Source of the DNA: Hexactinellida sp. DTS-2022
Lineage: Eukaryota; Porifera; Hexactinellida
Direction of reading: 5' to 3'
Length of the DNA stretch: 64,000 nt
NCBI GenBank assembly: GCA_028753945.1
Contig: JAPNXP010000004.1
Location: forward strand, 3,224,001-3,288,000
The notes under the pieces were generated by a model. The model was not told the origin of the DNA. It searched no databases and worked only from the letters and a program-made list of their open reading frames with translations. Positions 23,430-32,683 of the stretch are shown here, in pieces. The translations under genes were made by a program, and so were the position numbers. The first letter of the stretch is position 1; each line of letters begins with the position of its first letter.

Positions 23430-23990
23430 CACATCAGGAATTCAGTAAGTGGGCTGAACTGTTAATGTGTTTGCCTCTTCTTCCATGTGATGAAATCATG
23501 GAGATGTTTAACTACCTCAAACACAAGATACCTGATTTACCAACATCAGATAATGAAAAAGTAAAGAAACTACTCAGATACTATGAACGATTCTGGGTGG
23601 AACAAATAGGCCCTTCAAGACTCTCTGTATTCCAGAATGACAAACGCACAAATAATGACCTCGAGAGTTTTCAAGCTAAATTGAAAATAAAATTTTGCTC
23701 ACATAATCCTAATTATTGGAGCTTTATAACAAAAATGAATCAAGTGATTAAAACTACAGAGAAATATATTTAGAGAATTGATAACAACATCCCTATTCGC
23801 CGTAATGCCACACCTAATGCCACACCTGAAAATCCAAGACTTCCAAGAAAATTAATACACGATGAGAATAATTTAATCTATTACTTAGAAACTATATGTT
23901 ATCAATATAAAACAGATTTTATGAAATTAGGAAACATAGTCCCATCTACCATTGAGCAAGATGAAATAGATGTAATTTCAGAAAGTGAAG
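23430..23990 (+). pseudogene. MULE transposase, C-terminal remnant
   Basis: From a possible splice acceptor (CTTCACATCAG, about 23436) the frame reads EFSKWAELLMCLPLLP, RYYERFWVEQIGPS, then KRTNNDLESFQAKLK (about 23640-23685) and SHNPNYWSFI. The '(R)TNN..E..H/Q..L' block followed by 'hPN.W.fi' is the conserved C-terminal catalytic-Glu region of MULE transposases like those at 32684 and 62840. A TAG at 23771 interrupts the frame, which then stays open (RIDNNIPIRRN ... VISESEDF) to the terminal repeats at 23985. The two N-terminal catalytic Asp regions are missing. Confidence 0.72.
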
Positions 23991-24106
23991 ACTTTCGGCC
24001 TTATTCCACTCTTGAATATTATTCGGCCTTATTCCGGATTGACAATTCGGCTTTATTCCAGTCTCATATTCGGCCTTATTCCAGTTTAAAATTCGGCCTT
24101 ATTCAC
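23985..24106. repeat. Subterminal tandem array of the MULE, ATTCGGCCTTATTCC units
   Basis: Five units of ATTCGGCCTTATTCC (or close variants) spaced about 24 bp apart at the 3' end of the MULE remnant. This parallels the AGAACTCGTCCCATA array next to the MULE at 32.7 kb. Likely transposase-binding terminal repeats. Confidence 0.6.
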
Positions 24107-24986
24107 TCAGCTCCTCAATTCTCTAATGTTGCTATAGTACACATTCTAAATCAATTGTATTTTGTTTTTGTTAGCAAATTATGCTTCCTGCAGGTAGATT
24201 AGTTAGTTAACATTAACTCTGCAAAAAAATCCTGGGGGTATACTACCCAAACCCCCTTAGGTCGCTCGCTGCTTGTACATTTGACCGCGCAAAGACTTTC
24301 TCCTAGCTGCGCCATTGAGAGGGGGTAGATCATTATACCTTACAAATACATCAAAATTGAATGTTGTTAAATACAATGGAAATGTACTTTAGTACGATAT
24401 GCTGTACGTCGTTTTCAGAGGTGTATTTAAATATCGATCATTATGGTGGTACGCGGAGACCCTAATATTTGATGAAGTGGAACGCGGCGCTGTTAATATT
24501 TTGAGAACCACTGATTTAGACCATAAATTTGCTCTGCTGAATTTCAGGATAAGTCAAAGGAGCAAGTGGTAGAATGAAGATTTTCTCAAAACTTTACACA
24601 ATGACAACGACGTACAGATGCATCTTCAATAAATGATAAATTATGATTCTTTTTATTTGTGGCCTTCTATTTTGTGCATTGTCTGCAATTCCCCCTGGCC
24701 TCCTTTTATGAAATCCTGGTCGCCATAAATTGGAATTGACTTGAACAATTAATTTAAAATACTTTTTCTAACCTAATAAATCTTGGTTCGTTGAATTCAA
24801 AAATACTTATTGGTAATATTTATGTAATTCGCATAATCTGCAAATAAATGAGGGTTTAGTATTATTAATTAATGAGCTCATTATTTTGATCTTCAGTTAA
24901 AAATCCTGAAGCATGAGACATCTTAATTTGTAATAAAATTCGGATTTGAACCCCCCAAAATTGATGAATAAAAAATGATTGATAAT
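24107..24986. other. Non-coding stretch with one hAT-like end
   Basis: TTTTGAGAACCACTG at about 24500-24515 is the inverse of a CAGTGGTTCTCAAA hAT-type end. No partner was found. No gene seen. Confidence 0.4.
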
Positions 24987-25179
24987 TAGAGCTGCACCGG
25001 ATACCCGATTCTATTCCGCTATCCGGGCATATCGGACTATTTACCGGATATCCGGTTCCGGAAGGATATTTAATCAGATAACAATTGTGGTTGAAAATCA
25101 GATTTGATATTTGTAAGATGGCTATAGTTTATTCTATTTCACTAAGAATTTGATCATATAGGTAATAGGGCACTGATAA

Positions 25180-27414
25180 CACTGATATACAAGACAAAAA
25201 TATTTTGATGATGATCTTGTTCTAATACCTGGATTTAACAAAGTTTGAGACGCTGATTTCAATTCTAAAAGCCGTTTTCTCACAACGGGTATGAATTTTT
25301 ATATTTTTAGGTTTGAATATTTTAAAGAAAATCAGTTATAAATATTACTTAATTAACAATATAGTTCAATCTACCTAATTGTAATCACATCCATTTCAAA
25401 CATATTATTGTTAGCAATAGCTACAAATTCAAGTTTCTATAAATTGTCGTTTCTTTGATTTTCTTTTGTGCACAAAATCTGGTATTGAACGTTTTAAACA
25501 CCACAGTAGTCCGCCATCATATTACAATTCCATTTCCCTTGATATCTGGTCTCCATCACGCTGATGTCCTGATGAAATCGCTCCCCTTGTTCTTCGCTTA
25601 ATGCGCCAAGATTGTTGGGAAAATAGTCCAAATGAGAATCAAGGAAGTGAATTTTTATTGACATTCTTGCGCCGATATTTCTATAATTCTCTACAAGCTC
25701 CTCAACTATATCAACATAATTGTCTGCTTTGTGGTTACCCAGAAAGTTTTCCACCACGTTTTGAAAGCTGAGCCACGCGTTACTTTCTAAATTATTTAGA
25801 TTAGCAACAAATACATGATCTTTAAACTACTCTCGAATTTGTGGTCCAACGAAGATACCTCCTTTTATCTTCGCATCTGAAATTGCAGGGAATTTTTGGA
25901 CAAGGTATAAAAAACCTGCACTATCTTTAGCTAACGCTTTCACAAAGTTTTTCATTAGTCCAAGTTTTATGTGAAGAGGTGGCAACAACACATTTTTTCG
26001 CTCAACTAGTGGCTCCTTTACAACATTGTGTTCTCCAAGAGCCAATTCATCACGTGTTGGCCAAATCTTCTGGACGTAATGTCTTGCGTCTCGCGACTAT
26101 CCCACAGACACATAAAACATGGATACTTTGTGTATCCACCTTGCTGCCCGAGAAGTAAAGAAATTACTTTGAGATCTCCACAAATCAACCATTGATGTAA
26201 GGAGTACTTTAGAGCATTCAGGAGGAGTTTCATGTTGTCGTAGCTCTCCTTCAGTTGGACAGAATGTGCTACTGGAATGCACGCTAGCTTGTTTCCATTG
26301 TGGAGCAACACTCCCTTCAAGCTTCTTTTCGATGAATCAATGAATAAGCGCCATTCAACTGGATCATACTTGACTCCAAGATTTTCTACAAGACCAAGAA
26401 CATCTACACAGTATACAATTGAATCCTGCATTTTTAAAAACTGAAGAAATTCTTGCTCTCTATTTCGATATTTTGTAATCCTCGTTCCTGGAAGTAACAG
26501 ATTCCTCTCTTTCAAACGTGAAGCAAGAATCTCTGATGTTGATTTCGACAAATTAAGATCTCGGATTAGGTCATCAAGATCATTTTGGTCAAAAGGCTGA
26601 GGCAACTTTTCATTTTGTCGTGGGATGAACTAAAACTCATCCCCACTTCTATCACTATCGCTGATTGTATCAAACATTTCCACCGATGGAACTGGGACAG
26701 GCAAATTTTCTGAATGCGGGACTGGTCTGATTGCTGACGGGACATTAGGATATACAACACTGCCCTTGTTTTTCTTCGTGATACCATCTACATTGGTAAG
26801 ACAGAAATAACAATCTGTGGCACAGCATGTCGATTCTCTCCATATCATTGGAACTGCAAATGGCATCTTATTTCGCTTCCCTGCATACCACAAGCGTAAA
26901 TTTTCTACACATGTTTTACATGCACTGTGAGGAGCCCATAGCTTGTCTTGATCACCAAGATGGCAGCCAAAGTACGCAAAATAAAAGCGCTTCACGGATT
27001 TGGTGATACATTGCCTTTGATCAATAGTGGTATACTTTCCACAAACAAAGCAAAATTTTTGGGAGAATTTCTGCAATTTCGAGGCATTGCACAGCTAAAA
27101 TCCACAAAATAGAAATCTAATGAAGCAGGAAACAATGAATACGAATAACAGAATTAAAGAAAAATAACAGTGAATGCGTAAAAGATATTCGTTGCATGTA
27201 GAAATAATTATAGGAGGTTCAATAGCAAGTGCATTTTATACAACAAAAAATTTAAATACAAATTTCAAGAGAAAATAGAAAAATAACAACTTTTTGTGTA
27301 AAATTTTTCACAGACCCTTGAGAAGGGTAAAAATGGCGTAGCATGTGCCAAGAATAGATGAAGAATAATAAATTATTGCACATAACAATTCATCAAAATG
27401 TATGTATACCAGTG
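25180..27414 (-). mobile_element. CACTG-terminus DNA transposon with TAA target duplication
   Basis: TIRs CACTGATATAC...TTTTGATGATG and the inverse of CACTGGTATACATACATTTTGATGAA. Flanked by TAA on both sides (25177-25179, 27415-27417). The uninterrupted target is present in copy 1 of the host hAT at about 12583-12600 (CACTGATAATTTAGTTAGGCGC), which contains a single TAA. So the insertion, its boundaries and the 3-bp duplication are shown by the window itself. CACT(A/G) ends and 2-3 bp TSDs point to the CMC (CACTA-Mirage-Chapaev) group. The single gene is 25429-27087. Confidence 0.88.
25429..27087 (-). pseudogene. Transposase-like gene of the CACTG element (widespread orphan family)
   Basis: The frame starts MPRNCRNSPK (ATG at 27087). 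A one-base slip in an A/T run then leads into FCFVCGKYT (zinc-binding CxxC), AYFGCHLGDQDKLWAPHSAC, CKTCVENLR, MPFAVPMIWRE and CYFCL. Then come a helical region and WRLFIDSSKRSLKG (likely first catalytic Asp), LLLGQQGGYTKYPCFMCLWDSR (CxxC knuckle), LLPPLHIKLGLMKNFVKA, and LSEEQGERFHQDI (likely catalytic Glu), ending in a basic tail KRKSKKRQ. I recognise this as a protein family found in many copies in insects and cnidarians, usually listed without a function. The order Asp / CxxC / PLH / SEE parallels RAG1-Transib-Chapaev catalytic domains. Lesions: slip near 27040, TAG near 26628, frameshift near 26085, TAG near 25828, frameshift near 25500. Confidence 0.75.
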
Positions 27415-27862
27415 TAATTTTGTTAAGCGCTAGCCTACATCACTGACAAATATTTGTAATTAAATACTAATGAGAGGTTCTTCTGTAAAATTACATTGAG
27501 AGAGTCATACTGGGTCTTGTTGATTCAAAAAACAGAATTGTTGCAAAGCTGTTCTGGCTATAGTCGACATGAGCGAAGAACTGTTTTTGATTTATTAGTG
27601 TGTTTAACTATTTCCGGAATCCGGATATGAATTTTTCATTCATTACACAGTTGAGAAGCACTGTATGTTTTGATATTCTTCCCACTTGAGATATTGGCAT
27701 CACGCTCCTCCTTGTACAGTGCTCTCGAAGAGTCGCGTTTAGAAATCGAGATGAATGACTAATTTGGTTCATGGGTAATATGTAAATTATTAGGATGAAA
27801 GATCATCCCAAATATATGTCAGCTATTTATTGAAATATGCATACTTATCATTGTGTACATTC

Positions 27863-29117
27863 TCATTTGTGCCACTTGTACCACTAGTGATACGTGACAG
27901 AGAAGCTCATGCCTTTCATGAAAATTGGATCTAATCAGCTCAAATCACAATATTTTTAGTGTGCTTCTTCTAGCAAAAAACCGTTATAGTAGGGTACTAC
28001 TATAGTTTTATACTATAAGATGCACAGTTCTAAATTTATCTCTGTCGAACTTCCGGCCGGCCGGCCGTACGCGATGGCCTGACTAGACCATTGGGAATAG
28101 AGATTTCAAATTTTGATAGAATATAGAGAATTACCTAGAAATGTGCACCTCTATATACGATTACTCAATTTCGTTTTCGTTCTTCAGTTAAATCGAAATT
28201 TGTGTTCTGGTCCAGTGACTCTTTAATAATTCGAATTATCAATTGAAATTATAGAGGTTGTATTCTCCTAAGGATGTTCTTTCTATTTACCAATTAAAAT
28301 GAATAGGTCGCTAACCAACTCTAGGTTTTATTAACGATTATTTACATAAATCAGCCTTCTTCTCCATATTGTGATTACTCTATAGTATACTGAATACTAT
28401 TGAACATATTAAATAAGCCTACTATCTCCTAGATAATGACTGCTATTGATTGGTTTGTAAGTGAATATGTGTTTCATACAAGTGTATTGAAAACACTTGG
28501 AAGTTGGAACATTTTGCAAAGTTGATGATGATGTCAATTCTATTATTCAAAATAGTAACGTAAATACTACACGTATTCCTAATTCTATTTGTATTAATTA
28601 ATCTTTAATTAATTTAAACATTTGAAGTCTTCACAATTCAAACATTAAATAAATTCTATTACACTAAGATTAAATGTAATTTGAATATTGAAATTCTACT
28701 TAAATTAAACATTCGGGAAGTGTAATCAGAAGAAGCACACTGCCATCAGTCATCACGTCTGTGAGGGGCTTTTTATATGTATAACTATAGTAAGATAGTT
28801 ATATTATATATTAGTTCAAACTTCCGTAATAAGTTATATCACGAAGGTTGTGTGTGCATTGAAATTCTTGTTGCACAAATACTTTTGGCTCGTTAGTTTA
28901 TAACTATCACTTAAATTTTGGTTATGTATATGAATTCCCAATAATACTCTCACAATTACGATACCAATCTTAAAATAGCTCCAGTTCGAATTCCACGTAT
29001 CAGAGTGATTTGTAATTTGTTTTGTATTTTGAGAGCACTAGTATACATTCAGAATTCAGTATTTACTCCTCTGCTATTTGCTTCTTTTAAATTGTTTGAG
29101 TGGATCCCTTCTCCTTG
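27863..29117. other. Non-coding stretch with a possible MITE
   Basis: AGTGTGCTTCTTCT (about 27957) and its inverse AGAAGAAGCACACT (about 28730) bracket about 785 bp and could be short TIRs. A Tc1-like end (ACAAATACTTTTGGCTCG) lies near 28870. A CCGGCCGGCCGG block lies at about 28052. No gene seen. Confidence 0.4.
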
Positions 29118-29125
29118 TTTCTGTT

Positions 29126-29273
29126 CAGTGGCGGCGCCAGGGGGGGCATGGCCCCCCCCCTCTTTTGAGGCTACCCCCCCCTAGAATAACATTGTTCTAC
29201 AGTGTGGCACCCCCTGAAATCCCCGCTGGCCCCCCCTAAGGTCCCAGACCTGAAAATCCTGGCGCCGCCTCTG
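29126..29273. mobile_element. hAT-type MITE (CAGTGGCGGCGCCAGG ends)
   Basis: TIRs CAGTGGCGGCGCCAGG and CCTGGCGCCGCCTCTG with exact 8-bp TSD TTTCTGTT (29118-29125, 29274-29281). Interior of G/C runs. 148 bp. A single end of the same family lies near 55059. Confidence 0.9.
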
Positions 29274-29307
29274 TTTCTGTTACATCCATAGATAAATTAT
29301 TCAAATA

Positions 29308-30260
29308 TCAATTTGATTTAATAGTGTTGACTTTCTGACTTCCTGCCATTGAGTTATCATGGCTGACGAATGAATCATCCCACTTGGATGAGAAATAATT
29401 CAGACTGCTTTGTGCCGAGGCTATAGAGGGAATGTCTACTTCAAGGTTTCTTTGTTCCAGATGATTATTTATAGAGAACCACATTGTGTGTTGGTATTTG
29501 ATTTCAACTCTATTGTAGTCATCAATATAAGTGCTGGACACAGGTTTGTTAGTGAGGGCTATTTGCACTCTTCACTGTCAATATTAATTATTAATGAACG
29601 CGATATATAATGTTAACACATCAACAGTATCTTTATGTATGGTTATGTCTCAAAGTTTTCCTGATTGATTCTCTCCATAAAATCTTGAAGAATTGCCGAT
29701 TCTTCGTCTGTAGTACAGAAAATATTTGGGTTGAGTGCGAAATCTTTAGATATAAATGTTTTTTCCGCTAAAATAGATTCTGAACGATTGACTTCCTTAA
29801 CACTTACTGCAAATCTGCCCGCCGACCTCTGCCTGTACTTTGAAAATCTTCATTCAATAGGATCAGTCTGTAGGCTTCTAGTTAGAATACTATATTTGTA
29901 TTCTTCGTTTAGTACTTATACCTGCTATAGCCCGATTGGTAGAAATGAGAGCATAATATTATTGTCTTGCGGGACCATGCTTCTTTGATTCTCTCTAATC
30001 ACTCAACCAGTTTCCAAACTTATTCGCGATTAGTTCACTCCCGATCACATGGTATGAAATCCCTATTGGCATTGACTACCTCCAATTGTGAATTTAGTTT
30101 AAATCAGAGTGTAAATATTTATGGAGACAACCACAAGAGTAGTTCCATGGCTGATATTTGGAAAATCTATTGATGAGGTTGTTCCTAATGTTTACAAGAG
30201 GTACAGTATTACCACAAAGTAGGTAGATGTGTTTTTCTGGGTTGAACTGGTTTGCTGTCG
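29308..30260 (-). pseudogene. P-element-like transposase, divergent copy 5, remnant
   Basis: Reading the minus strand from about 30250: YLLCGNTVPLVNIRNNLIN (P-element 'D.VHL.KN.RNNL.N'), then after a garbled stretch YSILTRSLQTDPIE (about 29868), TGA in place of the expected Arg, RFSKYRQRSAGRFAVSVKEV and SESIL, which match the conserved 'TDPLE.RF..YRQ.SGGRF.VS..EV' block. The frame continues to about 29637. A further open stretch to 29308 (MQIALTNKPV...) is unassigned. It belongs to a different P lineage from copies 1-4, which have 'GANYHISYCQ' at this place. Heavily decayed. Confidence 0.68.
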
Positions 30261-30266
30261 CATTAG

Positions 30267-30354
30267 CCCCTAGTTGATTAATACGCGTATTGCGAATTAT
30301 ACGTAATACGCTATCCATCAGTACGTATTATACGCTAAATTTCTGATCAACCTG
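30267..30354. repeat. Small ATACG-rich inverted repeat
   Basis: AGTTGATTAATACGCGTATT on the left and the inverse (GTATTATACG...GATCAACCT) on the right form an 88-bp fold. It immediately adjoins the P-like remnant and may be a MITE. Confidence 0.4.
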
Positions 30355-30360
30355 GGAAGT

Positions 30361-30720
30361 TTTCGAAATAAATTCAATATTATATTTTGAATATTATTGT
30401 AAATACAAGATAATAGCAAATAATCAAATTTGTACTATGCAAACTATACTATGTATGAGTCGATTAACAATAAAAGAATAACGTTTAAACCGAAAGTTGT
30501 TCAAAGCAAATACCAAGAGCTCGATATTATAAATAAAGTGTACTTATAAACGTATTATACTTAATACGTATCCAATTATAGATGCATTAAACAACTAAAA
30601 TTATTCCGCATTGAGCTATGTTGTACGTATAACTTGGAGGTGTTTGTATGCGCTCACTTTCGTGGAATGGTTGTCACTAACTACAGCTCTGACGTTGTAG
30701 CTGACATGAAAAATGCTTTC
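30361..30720. other. A+T-rich stretch, nothing recognised
   Basis: No gene or terminal repeat recognised apart from scattered ATACG motifs. Confidence 0.4.
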
Positions 30721-31536
30721 ATCAAGATTAGAGCTGTACCGGATTAGAGATTTTCTACTCCGGCCGGATCCGGATAACCGGTGTTCAATTATTCGGTTAT
30801 CCGGCTAAATATTTATTTGACAAATGATACCATAGTATCACATTAAGAACAAGTTCTGCTTATCGGTTATTCTTAATTAATTTGTACATATACTAAGCTT
30901 CTGTTAATTTAGCGAGGATTCTAAAAGAATTTATGTGATTCCACAATGGATACAGATATGAATATGCATTCATTTGCATTCACCTTTGAGATATAAGATC
31001 TTTTCAATAACATATTTAGTTTTTATAGTTATTCGTGGAGGAGAAATTAGAGAATGTGAATAACAGAACTAGTAGATTGAAAAATATTATGATCTTGTTG
31101 TGAATTTCTACAAGAAGATTTCCTTCATTGTTTTTTTTGTAAATTCCTGTGAATGTTTTATGTGATTCCACAGTGGTGACGTGCTATATGTTTTCGGATT
31201 TTAACCACGTGATATATTGGTATAACATTCACTACAGAGTGCTCTCGAAGAATCGTTCTTAGATGTTGAGAAAAATGCCCAAATTTCCCTCATGCTGGGA
31301 TTGATAAAAAAACTACCTTTCAAGCTAATTGGAAGAGATAAATAGGAATTACAAGAGAACCTGTACCAGACATTAGAACGTAGAATAAATGGACAATTAA
31401 TGACCCTAGAGCAATGGCAAGTTCTATAAAATCGGAGAGATATTTATCTTTAATTCATGCACAAATACAATTGGGACCGTTTACCGGCCGGATAGTTGTT
31501 CATATCCGGTTACTGGCCGAGTGAATACTGGTGAAT

Positions 31537-31665
31537 TCGGACCAAAACGAATTCGGTCTATAAGAGAACTCGCCCCATAAGAGAACTCGTCCCATAAGAG
31601 AACTCGTCCCATAAGATCACTCGTCCCTTAACAGAACTCGTCCTAATACGACTTCGGCCCATAGG
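31537..31665. repeat. MULE left-end tandem array, AGAACTCGTCCCATAAG units
   Basis: Five to seven degenerate 17-bp units. Inverted relatives (CCGAGTTCTCCTATAGC) lie at about 35610-35665, so the arrays mark the two ends of the MULE that carries the gene at 32684. No clean 9-bp TSD could be placed. Confidence 0.6.
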
Positions 31666-32147
31666 CGTAGAAGTAGTTCACGGGCGGCCCGGGGGAATTT
31701 TGGATTGAATTTTCATTTACATATTATGTCATATACTATTATCTTTCCCGATATGCCTTCTCCAAATACTTATATACTAGTGCACTTTATTGAATTTCTC
31801 ATTCCATTGCGTATTCCTTTTTGTTGTATTGTTACTTGATATATACCTATACCTTGAGGCTTGACGCTTGTTAGTGTCCAAGCTGCTCTCCGAGAATGTC
31901 TAAAAGGCATATTGACGATGGCTCAAAACAGCCAAGTATCTCTAACTCGCCCGGGCAGATTATAATGATTTTGGGGAAACGTTTACGTTTACGCCTATGC
32001 TTCGGCCCATTGGAGAACTCGGTCAAATACTACTCCACTAATTTGTATTTTAAGTTATCCCAGAGATATAAATAAATTGAATACATGTAATTGATAGACA
32101 CTTCGATGTGGAAATTCAAAACAATAGCAACAATACAATGAGTTATA

Positions 32148-32629
32148 CAGTGTAACCTCGCTAACCGGGGAGTGGGGAATTTTATTATTATTTCGTCGTT
32201 TAATATACAAATGACTCTCTCTAACCGGGGAATTGCCCTAAGCGGGGAATGGGGAATGTGATCTGGTTACGACTTCGTATAATATAATACTTTAAATCCT
32301 AACCTCGCTAAACGGGGAATTTATAACATAAGTCGAGATGAATAGTATTATTACAGTGTCTTACTAATAGTACTTTACTTAATACAAACAATGCATTCTA
32401 CTAGTTTCCCTAAATCTGAAAGTTTCTAGAACACAAATAAGCTACACGGCTAATTAGAATTTCCGAAAAAGTCTGTAATGCTTGCCTGCTTAAGTGTGCT
32501 AAAATATAAGTTTCAATAGAAAGTCAAGACCATAGGAAAATCAATAAATAGAGACACCCTCTAACCGGGGACTGGGGAATAACTTCAAAATCTGTAGTCC
32601 CAAATTCCCCGGTTAGCGAGGTTACACTG
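32148..32629. mobile_element. pogo-like MITE (CAGTGTAACCTCGCTAACC ends)
   Basis: TIRs CAGTGTAACCTCGCTAACCG and the inverse ending at 32629, flanked by TA (32146-32147, 32630-32631). CTAACCGGGGA is repeated inside. 482 bp, inserted upstream of the MULE gene. Confidence 0.85.
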
Positions 32630-32683
32630 TATATAAATACATGACCTGTATTTGTAAAACTTAATCATATTGTAATTTTCATA

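Larger units (their letters stand above)
24987..27862 (+). mobile_element. CCGG-rich hAT non-autonomous element, copy 2, split
   Basis: Left end TAGAGCTGCACCGGATACCC at 24987. The sequence then follows copy 1 (12408) up to GGCACTGATAA (25179), is interrupted by the CACTG element 25180-27414, and resumes with TTTTGTTAAGCGCTAGCCTACATCAC matching copy 1 at about 12590, onward to GCATAC.TATCA.TGTGTAC at about 27860. The right terminus is not seen. Confidence 0.72.

Noticed and set aside
23985..24106. Repeat units with spacers resembling a CRISPR array
   Set aside because: The genome is eukaryotic, units are degenerate and adjoin a MULE transposase; they fit transposon terminal arrays.
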